Virus record (IMG/VR): IMGVR_UViG_3300036770_003769
Span: 1 to 55,101 of that record
Direction: 5' to 3' (one strand)
DNA length: 55,101 bases
Origin: a virus
Shown: one piece after another, positions 45,305 through 52,218 of the stretch
Position numbering within the stretch: the first letter of the stretch is position 1
How the letters are laid out: every line of letters begins with the position of its first letter
The notes under the pieces: model-generated
The model's database searches: none
Seen by the model: only the letters and a program-made list of their open reading frames with translations
Told to the model about the DNA's origin: nothing
Program-made: the position numbers and the translations under genes

Positions 45305-45922
45305 TTATCCAGTGTATCGTTTAGACTTCCCGTCTGGTTTAACATGATGTGCATTGAAGCGAATGTGTGGAAACTCATGCTTCAATTTCAAAAAGTGATG
45401 TAGATTGTGTTCGCTGTCGTCATACAACGACACGTGAGAATAATTCCCACTCTTTAAATGATCGCGAATGATACTTGCTTTCTTTTCAGCAACCGTACCA
45501 TCTGTTTTTAAATTGCCTGCGCGATGAACGTGAATACCATCAATATCCACACCATGCTTACGAAACGTTCCAAGAAACTTATCTCTATCGTCGAAGTCGG
45601 CACGAGCAGTATTGATGATGACCTTACCGCCAGTTGCCTTGGCTTTCGTATGCAATTGCTTCATCTTGTGAAGCATACGCTGATTAGGTTTGGATTCCGT
45701 ATCGAATTTCTCGGCTGAACGGAACTCAGCATAATCGTAATGATGCCCAGCGGGAAGTTTATGTGTGTTATATTCAGAGTTGGTAAGAGAGCCGACGTGT
45801 TTCTTACCTTTCATAACACGAATCTTTGCCGTGGTATGGAATAACGTGTCGTCTACGTCGAAGACGTGTAGACCACGGTTATGATTTATTTCTTCTTGTA
45901 TAAAGTCGAGGAATTTCTTCAT
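45305..45922 (-). CDS. HAD-superfamily phosphatase
   Basis: 205 residues from the ATG at 45922, supported by AAGAGG immediately before it; a longer frame would overlap the upstream gene. Motif I is HVFDVDDTLF (D22 nucleophile, D24). Motif II is probably VIINTARAD and motif IV is SLYDDSEHN. The resemblance is to phage-encoded HAD nucleotidases and to the phosphatase half of T4 Pnkp, but no kinase domain is present. It is likely a nucleotide or 3'-phosphate phosphatase. It lies 4 nt after the next gene's stop. Confidence 0.75.
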   Translation of the reverse strand: MKKFLDFIQEEINHNRGLHVFDVDDTLFHTTAKIRVMKGKKHVGSLTNSEYNTHKLPAGHHYDYAEFRSAEKFDTESKPNQRMLHKMKQLHTKAKATGGKVIINTARADFDDRDKFLGTFRKHGVDIDGIHVHRAGNLKTDGTVAEKKASIIRDHLKSGNYSHVSLYDDSEHNLHHFLKLKHEFPHIRFNAHHVKPDGKSKRYTG

Positions 45923-45926
45923 CCTC

Positions 45927-46475
45927 TTATTTATACCAAGAAGGGATCTCTCTGTTAGTCCATCGCGCAAAACGTTTCTTGTAAACTCGATAATAGTTTT
46001 TATATGCAGTGATCGAGTCTCCAGGAACCTTCACATCCTCTGGCATGGCTTGAGGAGGCTCAGAGAAGATACCAGTTCGAGGGATATTATCAGGGGCGAA
46101 ACTCAGTTTCTGAATGACTAGCGAGGACTTGTGTTGCTTATCATTCGCGCCACCGTAGCGATGGCGATATTCTTGACAGAGTTCAGAAGCCATATTCCAG
46201 AGCCACTGATAGTGATCGAAAGACTCACGAACCCAAATGGCAGAAGGATGATTCCAACTCACTGCATGGTACATCGTATCTTCACGATACTGATCTAACT
46301 TCCAGCGATGAATCTTGCGATTGTTTTTGCTTTTGTCGAAATAATGATTGCCATCTAGAATACGATGGGCTGTTGAAAGCAATTGCGCATACTCAACGAT
46401 CATCTTGACGACATGTTTGTCGCAATGCTCTTGAGCGCAGATTTTCGTATCACGATTTAGATAAAAGATGTTCAT
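45927..46475 (-). CDS. Conserved phage protein of unknown function
   Basis: 182 residues from MNIFYLNRDTKICAQEHCDKHVVKMIVEY, a start shared by a phage-wide protein family; the ATG at 46475 follows GAGG. The upstream extension is a shadow over the neighbouring gene. Conserved His/Cys/Asp residues (CAQEHCDKHVVKM, HRILDG, WNHPSAIWVR) suggest a metal or nucleotide site, but no reaction is known to me. Downstream is the HAD gene. Confidence 0.7.
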   Translation of the reverse strand: MNIFYLNRDTKICAQEHCDKHVVKMIVEYAQLLSTAHRILDGNHYFDKSKNNRKIHRWKLDQYREDTMYHAVSWNHPSAIWVRESFDHYQWLWNMASELCQEYRHRYGGANDKQHKSSLVIQKLSFAPDNIPRTGIFSEPPQAMPEDVKVPGDSITAYKNYYRVYKKRFARWTNREIPSWYK

Positions 46476-46710
46476 GCACCGCCTCAATTGTTTTGTCATC
46501 CTTTTCCCAATATTCTTCAATCGCTCGTTTAGCGTATTCAAGTTCAACATACTGACCGAGGATCAATTCCTCAGCAGCATTGATTGGAATCTTCGCAGCC
46601 CAGATGATTGTATGCACGACATTGTATGCATGACCAATAACCAAGCCATTGTGAGATTGGTGATAGTAATGATTGTTTTTGTCGGCAAGACGCCATTGAC
46701 GATTAATCAA
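46450..46710 (-). CDS. Small phage protein with TTG start
   Basis: 86 residues. The start is TTG at 46710 with a GGGAG RBS 7 nt upstream and a TTGA overlap with the preceding stop. The sequence is aromatic (RLADKNNHYYHQSHNG, VVHTIIWAAKIPI) with a helical end. No family recognised. Confidence 0.6.
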   Translation of the reverse strand: MINRQWRLADKNNHYYHQSHNGLVIGHAYNVVHTIIWAAKIPINAAEELILGQYVELEYAKRAIEEYWEKDDKTIEAVHEHLLSKS

Positions 46711-46961
46711 TTGAGTCTCCCAGAAGAACTTTGAAATTCAGAGAATGTTTTAACCAAATCGCGACTGTCAGAAATAGTATCGACCATCGCATTGTATTCT
46801 TCAGGATCTAACGCAGACTTGTACATCATCATTGCCAACTTCGTCATCACCGCAGCGCAAGCCATTGGAGAAAAGTTTTCATCAACAAGTTTATGAGTCA
46901 GCATCAAGTAAGATGCTTCAAGACCCATTAACTCTTCATCGGATGTATTAACTGTAGACAC
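46707..46961 (-). CDS. Small conserved phage protein with GTG start
   Basis: 84 residues starting at a GTG (46961) with a GAGGTG RBS. Helical: EELMGLEASYLMLTHKLVDE and PMACAAVMTKLAMMMYKS, a pattern seen in small T4-like marine phage proteins. Function unknown. Confidence 0.6.
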   Translation of the reverse strand: MSTVNTSDEELMGLEASYLMLTHKLVDENFSPMACAAVMTKLAMMMYKSALDPEEYNAMVDTISDSRDLVKTFSEFQSSSGRLN

Positions 46962-46974
46962 AATTCACCTCGGT

Positions 46975-47001
46975 AAAAAAGAAGGGGGACCGAAGTCCCC
47001 C
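46975..47001 (-). terminator. Rho-independent terminator after the winged-helix gene
   Basis: Minus strand GGGGGAC-TTCG-GTCCCCC followed by TTCTTTTTT, 18 nt after the stop at 47019. A near-identical element lies at 54615-54641. Confidence 0.92.
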
Positions 47002-47018
47002 AGAGAGGATTTTTATGA

Positions 47019-47450
47019 TTAACCGATGCCCAGACTTGCCTTCAAGTCATTCAACTCAGCGTCGTCGATCTCAGAGATGTCAAGATCCGAATCCAGAATA
47101 GGAGTGACTGCACTGACTGCCGCAGCCTTCTTCGACGCACTTGTCTTTACTGTTTTGACTGTAACCGACTTCATTGGCTTCGATTTACTCGGCTTCGTCG
47201 CCTTCGTGCCACGACGACCGTTCTCGCCGATAGTGCACTCATTCGGATTCAGCAGAGTGTAGCCGATGACCTTCCGTCCCTGCTTCTGAACCTCAATCTC
47301 CGCACCATACAGTGTACGCAGACCATAGAAGTAGACAGGAACCGACGACTCACGAACACCAAGAGCCTTCGCAGCCTCGCCACGAGTGACACCCTTGCTG
47401 CCAGCAGCCTTCAACAAAGAGAACAACATATAACCTTGATGATTAGCCAT
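47019..47450 (-). CDS. Winged-helix DNA-binding protein with basic tail
   Basis: 143 residues. Residues 1-72 look like a winged helix (YMLFSLLKAAGSKGVTRGEA, KALGVRESSVPVYFYGLRTLYGAEIE, GRKVIGYTLL). The C-terminal 70 residues begin with a histone-like run (TKATKPSKSKPMKSVTVKTV) and end with an acidic tail (DLDISEIDDAELNDL). A DNA-binding or nucleoid-associated regulator is inferred. It is driven by the strong promoter at 47497-47525 and ended by the hairpin at 46975. Higher GC than the structural genes. Confidence 0.72.
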   Translation of the reverse strand: MANHQGYMLFSLLKAAGSKGVTRGEAAKALGVRESSVPVYFYGLRTLYGAEIEVQKQGRKVIGYTLLNPNECTIGENGRRGTKATKPSKSKPMKSVTVKTVKTSASKKAAAVSAVTPILDSDLDISEIDDAELNDLKASLGIG

Positions 47451-47496
47451 TTTGAATTACCTCACAAAAAACATAATATAACATAACAACAATACA

Positions 47497-47525
47497 AGTA
47501 TAAATGATTACACCTTACAAGTCAA
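47497..47525 (-). promoter_or_regulatory. Strong sigma70-type promoter for the winged-helix gene
   Basis: Minus strand TTGACT, 17 bases, TATACT; the -35 region reads TTGACTTGTAAG as at 44152-44180. The leader to the ATG at 47450 is about 40 nt with a GAGGTAA RBS. Confidence 0.88.
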
Positions 47526-47537
47526 CTATCGCAAGAA

Positions 47538-47678
47538 TTACAGGCTATGCAACGGATTTCGTTGCCGCAAGAACGCGAGTGCTTCTTGCTTGCTACCAAA
47601 CTTGCCACTGATCGGAGTCTGATGCCGACCACGGACGATGTACCAACCGCCTAACAGTCGATTGAATACAACTTTCAT
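47538..47678 (-). CDS. Small basic phage protein
   Basis: 46 residues from the ATG at 47678, which overlaps the upstream stop by one base (TAATG). MKVVFNRLLGGWYIVRGRHQTPISGKF is compact and beta-like. A longer frame is a shadow. Unknown function. Confidence 0.55.
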   Translation of the reverse strand: MKVVFNRLLGGWYIVRGRHQTPISGKFGSKQEALAFLRQRNPLHSL

Positions 47679-47887
47679 TAAGCCACCACTGCTTCGGTTT
47701 GGGCTTGCTCTCGCACGAGCCACTCGCGGAGGCGAGTCCATCGTGCTTTCTTACCGTCGGTCAAACTCTTGCGAGCCAGAACCAAATCCACACGAACGAT
47801 CGCATCAGCATGCTTGACCGCACCAGTGGAAACCAGAGTCTTGATTTCGCTGACGCTCGCGAGCACAAGAGGATTCGCAGTATTCAT
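47678..47887 (-). CDS. Small phage protein, higher GC
   Basis: 69 residues (ASVSEIKTLVSTGAVKHADA, RKSLTDGKKARWTRLREWLV). Helical, no family recognised. Part of a GC-richer group at 47.5-48.4 kb. Confidence 0.55.
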   Translation of the reverse strand: MNTANPLVLASVSEIKTLVSTGAVKHADAIVRVDLVLARKSLTDGKKARWTRLREWLVREQAQTEAVVA

Positions 47888-47975
47888 ATTAAATTTCCTT
47901 TATCAACCTTGTACAACAATTCTAACGCACAGCAAGAGAAAAGGCAAGGGGAAAAACCCCTTGCCAATCAATCAC

Positions 47976-48350
47976 TTACGAGTTCATCGCAGCAATTTGC
48001 TCAGCCGTGTAAACCGTAACAGGGCTGGCTTTGCGCTGGTTCTTGCGAATGTTCTTCGGCGCGTTTGCCTTCATACGCAAGTCAGCCAGTCGAGCCTCCG
48101 CTTTCGCGATACGATCCGCGACTCGCTGGGCTCGCTTCGCCTCACGCGCTGCCTTCACAGCCGCACGATGTTCTTCCTTCACGACGCGATTAATCCACGT
48201 CTCGCGGCGAATCTCAGCACGCAGTGCCTTTTGCATTGCACGCGATGCCTTAATCGCGTCCCGAGTCGCCTTCATGGCGCCGATCATATCCTTCACAACC
48301 TGACGCTCACGAGCCAGATTCGCCTTCATTTGATTTACTGTAAGACCCAT
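47976..48350 (-). CDS. Basic alanine-rich coiled-coil protein
   Basis: 124 residues, strongly basic and helical: ERQVVKDMIGAMKATRDAI, EIRRETWINRVVKEEHRAAV, RAQRVADRIAKAEARLADL. The composition (many R, K, A) resembles small nucleic-acid-binding or histone-like phage proteins. It is likely driven by the promoter at 48407-48435. The plus-strand ORF over the same bases is rejected. Confidence 0.6.
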   Translation of the reverse strand: MGLTVNQMKANLARERQVVKDMIGAMKATRDAIKASRAMQKALRAEIRRETWINRVVKEEHRAAVKAAREAKRAQRVADRIAKAEARLADLRMKANAPKNIRKNQRKASPVTVYTAEQIAAMNS

Positions 48351-48367
48351 AATTCTATACCTTTTTC

Positions 48368-48398
48368 CTATTCGGGGCGGGACCTATTTCCCAACCCC
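48368..48398 (-). other. 10-residue leader frame at a transcription start
   Basis: An ATG at 48400-48398 begins MGLGNRSRPE and stops at 48368. It lies at the predicted +1 of the promoter at 48407-48435, so it would be leaderless. Weak evidence; recorded because the promoter at 52602 also places an ATG at +1. Confidence 0.25.
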
Positions 48399-48406
48399 AT
48401 AAGACT

Positions 48407-48435
48407 ATTATCGCTGAAATGGGCTCAGATGTAAA
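48407..48435 (-). promoter_or_regulatory. Sigma70-type promoter for the basic coiled-coil gene
   Basis: Minus strand TTTACA, 17 bases, GATAAT, about 50 nt before the ATG at 48350. Two copies of the CGTAAGTTGTTGATT motif lie just upstream. Confidence 0.78.
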
Positions 48436-48453
48436 GCGAAAAAACTCTTGTAA

Positions 48454-48515
48454 AATCAACAACTTACGAAAGCCTCAGATCAGGGTAAAAACCCTAATAG
48501 AATCAACAACTTACG
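48454..48515 (-). repeat. CGTAAGTTGTTGATT repeat pair before a promoter
   Basis: Two perfect copies of CGTAAGTTGTTGATT (48454-48468 and 48501-48515) flank a small AGGGT/ACCCT hairpin at 48482-48495, just upstream of the promoter at 48407. Two more copies lie at 52650-52702. They look like regulator-binding sites. Confidence 0.75.
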
Positions 48516-48519
48516 ACAG

Positions 48520-48588
48520 CCCCTATAAAGCCCCCTCGACCGTTATAGGGGGGCTGAGTTGGGGGGAGGGGTAGGCTAGGGGTCAGGG
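48520..48588. other. Hairpin plus G-quadruplex-like tract
   Basis: CCCCTATAA and TTATAGGGG form a 9-bp stem (48520-48551). The overlapping plus strand then carries G-runs of 6, 6, 4, 4 and 3 with loops of 7, 1, 7 and 3 bases (48548-48588), a textbook G4 motif. It lies 3' of the I78-like gene, in the 254-nt gap 48351-48604. Confidence 0.6.
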
Positions 48589-48604
48589 CTAGAAACCGCC
48601 CAGA

Positions 48605-48802
48605 TCAGCCGATATGCGCTCGGCTTACAACCCCATTTTCGATCGTTACCGTTATTCGATCGGTGCGCCAGTCGATCGTCCTACCCTGCCGTTGACCGTC
48701 GCGCTCGGCAACTCGGAACAACATGTGTTCGTCATTTGTTCTTTTTCTTGCCTCTTCTTCGGTCATCCCAACAAGACAAAATGGAATTTCAGTTACAGTC
48801 AT
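48605..48802 (-). CDS. I78-type peptidase inhibitor-like protein
   Basis: 65 residues: PFCLVGMTEEEARKRTNDEHM, FRVAERDGQRQGRTIDWRTD, RITVTIENGVVSRAHIG. The G-M-T-E-E-E-A start and the closing NGxVxxxxxG match the I78 proteinase-inhibitor family, common in alphaproteobacteria and usually secreted. Here there is no signal peptide, so a cytoplasmic target is suggested. ATG overlaps the preceding TGA. Role in phage is unknown; protection from host proteases is one idea. Confidence 0.75.
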   Translation of the reverse strand: MTVTEIPFCLVGMTEEEARKRTNDEHMLFRVAERDGQRQGRTIDWRTDRITVTIENGVVSRAHIG

Positions 48803-48948
48803 TCAACTGGCGATCGAATAGTTTTCACGATGATGTAGCAATGAAACACCACCGCTAGTGTCATCAAGAATCCGATGAATGTTCCTGCATTTGTGTATGC
48901 AAGCCAACATGAAATTAGAAAAAGAATAATATCAAGAATTGGAATCAC
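48799..48948 (-). CDS. Small membrane protein, GTG start
   Basis: 49 residues from GTG at 48948 (AAGGTG 7 nt upstream). Two hydrophobic segments: IPILDIILFLISCWLAY and GTFIGFLMTLAVVFHCYIIV. The C-terminus KTIRSPVE is probably cytoplasmic. An earlier ATG (49032) would overlap the neighbouring gene more. Function unknown; possible holin-like or superinfection protein, but no evidence. Confidence 0.5.
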   Translation of the reverse strand: MIPILDIILFLISCWLAYTNAGTFIGFLMTLAVVFHCYIIVKTIRSPVE

Positions 48949-49222
48949 TATCAAACACCTTACCGTGTTCACGCACCAGTTGTTCAAATTGACGAAAGAG
49001 TTTATTGAATTTGACTTCGTAGAGAGCCTCAATACCCATCAGCATATTCGCGATCTTATCTTCGCGATTTGCTTCTAGTGGAGCATCAAGCATATACTCA
49101 GTGACTGTGTTGAGATCATTGGTTACATTCCAGCATTCCATGATCTGTTGTTCGAACTTGAACCGATCGAACTTTTCATAAACTTGACCACCGTCATCTA
49201 TAAAGATTTTACTCACTTGCAT
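48932..49222 (-). CDS. Small helical phage protein
   Basis: 96 residues from the second ATG (49222), preceded by GGAGAGA; the ATG at 49231 is also possible. Charged and helical (KFEQQIMECWNVTNDLNTVTE, IANMLMGIEALYEVKFNKLF). Unknown function. Confidence 0.6.
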   Translation of the reverse strand: MQVSKIFIDDGGQVYEKFDRFKFEQQIMECWNVTNDLNTVTEYMLDAPLEANREDKIANMLMGIEALYEVKFNKLFRQFEQLVREHGKVFDSDSNS

Positions 49223-49433
49223 TCTCTCCATAATATTTCAAAACTAACTTGAACGCCTCAATGTGCTTTTCAAGAAGTATCACATCAAACTCTTGTTCTG
49301 CGACAAAAATTGCCATGCCATCACCATCCTTACGCTCTGCGAGATCCTTCTGAAGATTTTCAAGAATGTTATGCATTGAAGCACGAGCAATACCGTCAAC
49401 AGTATCCCAATCAAGTTCAACGTTTAAATTCAT
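49209..49433 (-). CDS. Small phage protein
   Basis: 74 residues from MNLNVELDWDTVDGI; the ATG at 49433 has a GGGAG RBS. Helical (RASMHNILENLQKDLAERKD, LLEKHIEAFKLVLKYYG). A related short protein occurs in many aquatic T4-like phages. Function unknown. Confidence 0.6.
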   Translation of the reverse strand: MNLNVELDWDTVDGIARASMHNILENLQKDLAERKDGDGMAIFVAEQEFDVILLEKHIEAFKLVLKYYGENASE

Positions 49434-49669
49434 GTTCGCTCCCATACATGCCCACAATCAGGACACTTCCAATATGCAGTTTCGTCTCTAACGCGATCAT
49501 AGATTCCGATCGCACGACCCCACTGACCTTTCTCACGAGTTGCACCATATGCTTTGGCAGCCTTATCTGCCTCTTGTTCGCTTCCAGTTTTCTGAAAGAA
49601 GTGTTCCCAAATAGAACCACCATCAAGATTCGCATTACAGTTTGGGCAATATCCATGTTCGTTTTTCAT
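49430..49669 (-). CDS. Zinc-ribbon phage protein
   Basis: 79 residues from MKNEHGYCPNCNANLDG. Two CxxC pairs (CPNC and CPDC) with 50 residues between form a probable zinc ribbon. A helical middle (EADKAAKAYGATREKG). Driven by the promoter at 49676-49704. Possibly nucleic-acid or protein binding. Confidence 0.68.
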   Translation of the reverse strand: MKNEHGYCPNCNANLDGGSIWEHFFQKTGSEQEADKAAKAYGATREKGQWGRAIGIYDRVRDETAYWKCPDCGHVWERT

Positions 49670-49675
49670 ACTTCT

Positions 49676-49704
49676 ATTATACCCTATCAAGAGTTACAAA
49701 ACAA
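49676..49704 (-). promoter_or_regulatory. Sigma70-type promoter for the zinc-ribbon gene
   Basis: Minus strand TTGTTT, 17 bases, perfect TATAAT. The gap to the ATG at 49669 is only 6 nt, so the transcript start would lie at or near the start codon. Confidence 0.75.
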
Positions 49705-49706
49705 GG

Positions 49707-50051
49707 TTATTCTTGCTCTGCTTTTGGTTTACGACGAAAGAACTCAGAAACCTTCCAGTTCCAATTATACACAGCATGCGTGAATCCGATATAGATTCGC
49801 AAGTACGGTAACGACACACCAACTCGAAGATTCCAGAAGTCCACTTCAGCATCGACGCCAAACCTAATATCATCCAATGTCCGAACGTGAAAGATCAACC
49901 AATGCACACCAAAAGAAGTGGTGTTATATCTGTCTGCCTTTCGATGAAAGAATCGAGGAACGATAGGGCAGAGATCATTACACCACCACTTGTGTAGCGG
50001 ATAATGTTCCCACCATTCCAGTTCGCGATGTGCTTGTATATCTTCTACCAT
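49707..50051 (-). CDS. Hypothetical phage protein
   Basis: 114 residues rich in aromatic and charged residues (ELEWWEHYPLHKWWCNDLCP, VHWLIFHVRTLDDIRFGVDA). No family recognised. C-terminus is basic then acidic (FFRRKPKAEQE). Overlaps the upstream gene by 7 nt. Confidence 0.55.
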   Translation of the reverse strand: MVEDIQAHRELEWWEHYPLHKWWCNDLCPIVPRFFHRKADRYNTTSFGVHWLIFHVRTLDDIRFGVDAEVDFWNLRVGVSLPYLRIYIGFTHAVYNWNWKVSEFFRRKPKAEQE

Positions 50052-50275
50052 TTGTTTCCCACCTCTACCTTTTCACCAAGTTGTTGAATCAAGTTATCAA
50101 AAGTTCCTTCAACTTCGATGCCATTGACCATGAGATAATTTTGCTCGCTACCAACCTGTGTGTAGATCTCTTTGATCTCGCTTTCACGAAATGCATATTT
50201 GCGTGGGCGTTCAGAAGTGCGAAACGAATTCTGTGCGCTTCGTTTACTTTCAGTGAATACAAATATTCTTTCCAT
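50045..50275 (-). CDS. Hypothetical phage protein
   Basis: 76 residues with a basic N-terminal half (SKRSAQNSFRTSERPRKYAFRE) and a short beta segment (NYLMVNGIEVEG). Overlaps the next gene by 1 nt. Unknown. Confidence 0.55.
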   Translation of the reverse strand: MERIFVFTESKRSAQNSFRTSERPRKYAFRESEIKEIYTQVGSEQNYLMVNGIEVEGTFDNLIQQLGEKVEVGNKW

Positions 50276-50481
50276 TATTTTATTCCTAAACGATTAACTT
50301 TGAACCATTCTAATTGACTAACTGCTTCATCATGTCCATGCCATTCTAAATTATCCATACACTCACGAACAATCAACTCGGCAAACTCTCGCATCTGCTC
50401 AAAAGTGTAACCGTGTATATCACCTTTCTCAGGATCATATCCTAACCACTCTTGATCAGGTAGTTTGATTCGTTCGTTCAT
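50275..50481 (-). CDS. Small phage protein
   Basis: 68 residues from the ATG at 50481, which overlaps the preceding TGA (TGATG). GYTFEQMREFAELIVRECM followed by acidic residues is common among phage small proteins. Unknown function. Confidence 0.6.
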   Translation of the reverse strand: MNERIKLPDQEWLGYDPEKGDIHGYTFEQMREFAELIVRECMDNLEWHGHDEAVSQLEWFKVNRLGIK

Positions 50482-50645
50482 CACTCAACTCCAAAAAATC
50501 TCCGCACTCGCGCAACGAAAGAATTTGCTTTTCGTTCTTGTTTCAATTGTTCCTGGTAAACAATGACCTCAATGGCTTCACTGAAGCCAATTAGTTCACC
50601 TTTACGAACTTTTTCACTCAACATTTCCAATCGTTCGTTCATCAT
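50481..50645 (-). CDS. Very small phage protein
   Basis: 54 residues (MMNERLEMLSEKVRKGELIG, EAIEVIVYQEQLKQERKANS, RVRRFFGVE). ATG overlaps the preceding stop (ATGA) and the next gene start. Helical. Too short for usual calls, but the tight overlaps on both sides support it. Confidence 0.55.
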   Translation of the reverse strand: MMNERLEMLSEKVRKGELIGFSEAIEVIVYQEQLKQERKANSFVARVRRFFGVE

Positions 50646-51001
50646 ACAACCCGATAAGTCTGTTCGGTCTCACGAACCCAAAAGACAATGTTGTCTGCTT
50701 CATCATCCCACTTCGTGTTCGGTGCATGTTCTGCAAGAATTTGTTCAGTTGTTTGCAGTCCACCCAAATACGATTCGCCGAAAGAGGCAAGACGTGTTTG
50801 GTAGTCGCTTTCCTCTGCAGCATCCCAACCAAACTCTGCTTCAAATGCATCGCAGTGATCGCAGGATCCAAATGAACCTTGCACCCAACCACGCTCACCA
50901 CGATACTCTACAAGAGCAACCCATGAGCCTTGCCAGTCACCAAAGTGTTCGAATGCAATTACATTTGCGCCAGCAGCAATCAATGCAGATTGATATGACA
51001 T
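50642..51001 (-). CDS. Hypothetical phage protein with CxxC
   Basis: 119 residues from the ATG at 51001 (an upstream GTG is less likely). Motifs: HFGDWQGSWVALVEYRGERG, SFGSCDHCDAFEAEF (CxxC), NIVFWVRETEQTYRVV. A recurrent phage family of unknown function, possibly with a metal site. Confidence 0.62.
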   Translation of the reverse strand: MSYQSALIAAGANVIAFEHFGDWQGSWVALVEYRGERGWVQGSFGSCDHCDAFEAEFGWDAAEESDYQTRLASFGESYLGGLQTTEQILAEHAPNTKWDDEADNIVFWVRETEQTYRVV

Positions 51002-51003
51002 CA

Positions 51004-51156
51004 CTAAACTCCTTGAACTTCTTCGCCTTCATCAGAAGAAACCCAATAGTGGGAAGATCGAGCAGCAAACTCTTGTGCAGCCTCTAATGAAGCGAACACA
51101 CCTGCCACTGAAGGACCAAGCCCACGATCTTCCTCTAATACAACATAAACTCGCAT
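51004..51156 (-). CDS. Small phage protein
   Basis: 50 residues: MRVYVVLEEDRGLGPSVAGV, SLEAAQEFAARSSHYWVS. Alpha/beta, with SLEAA helix as in small phage anti-host or structural-accessory proteins. Stop lies 3 bases before the next ATG. Confidence 0.55.
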   Translation of the reverse strand: MRVYVVLEEDRGLGPSVAGVFASLEAAQEFAARSSHYWVSSDEGEEVQGV

Positions 51157-51162
51157 AAATCC

Positions 51163-51573
51163 TCACGCAACCTTTTTTGCTACAGCACCGATATGTTTGC
51201 AGTCCTTGCGGAACTCAAAGCCAGTACAGGTGCAACTAAACTTCCCATTTACACGCTGAACAAGATAGACCTTCTTGCCATCTGTGCTCTTGACTTTCCA
51301 TGCCTTGCTGTCAGTCGCCACCTGCTGCGCACCACCAACAATGTATTCAATCTTCACCACGTGCTGTGACTTCGCATTGAACTCACTCACAGGATGATCA
51401 GGCGCACCAGTCTCAACAGCGAACATGAACGGATCGCGGAAGATTGACGGAACAACCACACCCTCGCGAGTGTATGTCACATAGCCATTGTCACTATTGC
51501 GATACACAACCGTGTTCGGATACATCGTAGTGACGCGAACACGCGAACCAATTTTAGGGACTGATACAGCCAT
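51163..51573 (-). CDS. SWIM-type zinc-finger protein
   Basis: 136 residues from the ATG at 51573. The C-terminus has CTCTGFEFRKDCKHIGAV, a C-x-C-x(n)-C-x-H SWIM motif. The rest is beta-rich (SRVRVTTMYPNTVVYRNSDN, VVKIEYIVGGAQQ). SWIM fingers bind DNA or protein and occur in recombination and DNA-processing factors. A DNA-associated role is inferred. Confidence 0.7.
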   Translation of the reverse strand: MAVSVPKIGSRVRVTTMYPNTVVYRNSDNGYVTYTREGVVVPSIFRDPFMFAVETGAPDHPVSEFNAKSQHVVKIEYIVGGAQQVATDSKAWKVKSTDGKKVYLVQRVNGKFSCTCTGFEFRKDCKHIGAVAKKVA

Positions 51574-51794
51574 TATCGCCACTTCTCCTTAAGAAGATCA
51601 TCAACATGATTACCCCATTCTCCCAGATTCACTATGTACTGATCGATGTTGAATAGATCAGCATTATGTGAAACATCATGTAAGATAGATGACAAATCTC
51701 GCAACGTTTTCTCTAATTGATGTACTCGCTTTTCGAGCACCCAAACTTCTGCATCAGATTTATCAATCACTTCGTTCACTGTATCTTGTAACAT
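51573..51794 (-). CDS. Coiled-coil phage protein
   Basis: 73 residues from the ATG at 51794. A heptad segment (EVWVLEKRVHQLEKTLRDLSSI) predicts a coiled coil. Overlaps the next gene start (TAATG). Unknown function. Confidence 0.55.
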   Translation of the reverse strand: MLQDTVNEVIDKSDAEVWVLEKRVHQLEKTLRDLSSILHDVSHNADLFNIDQYIVNLGEWGNHVDDLLKEKWR

Positions 51795-51795
51795 A

Positions 51796-52218
51796 TCACG
51801 CACCCGTCCATCGATGATTAGAATAAGAACTCGGATTCAACACATTACCACGAGCAAAATTCTTTGCAGGTTGAGCCCATGATGCAGCCTTCAGAATGTC
51901 GCCAACCTTCCACTGGTCATGCGCCTTCACGCAGATAAAACCGTGAACAGACCGAGAACCATAATGCTTGGAAACAACCTTCAGAAACTTGCGACCACGA
52001 TTGTAGTCAATTTCAAACTTGCTTTCTGCTCTGAGGTCGACACCACTCTTGTCCCAACGATAATAATCTCTGACCAAATGATCAGCGTACATCGTAAGGG
52101 CGATATCAAGATCATATTCAGGCATGACCTTCGGTGTGTTCCGAGCAGTGATCTCATCCAACTTGGATTGAAGACCGCGAATTTCGTTTTTAATTTCTTG
52201 AATCATTTGAGCGTCCAT
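51796..52218 (-). CDS. Hypothetical phage protein
   Basis: 140 residues. Helical N-terminus (MIQEIKNEIRGLQSKLDEI), then a mixed domain (DLDIALTMYADHLVRDYYRW, FIVKAHDQWKV-like). Seen in related aquatic phages, function unknown. Confidence 0.6.
   Translation of the reverse strand: MDAQMIQEIKNEIRGLQSKLDEITARNTPKVMPEYDLDIALTMYADHLVRDYYRWDKSGVDLRAESKFEIDYNRGRKFLKVVSKHYGSRSVHGFICVKAHDQWKVGDILKAASWAQPAKNFARGNVLNPSSYSNHRWTGA

Noticed and set aside
45928-45935. Perfect TATAAATA on the minus strand
   Set aside because: It is formed by codons TGG TAT AAA TAA at the gene end and lies too close to the next ATG.
47769-48434. 221-codon plus-strand ORF
   Set aside because: Runs antisense through two minus-strand genes with RBS and a promoter; no RBS of its own.
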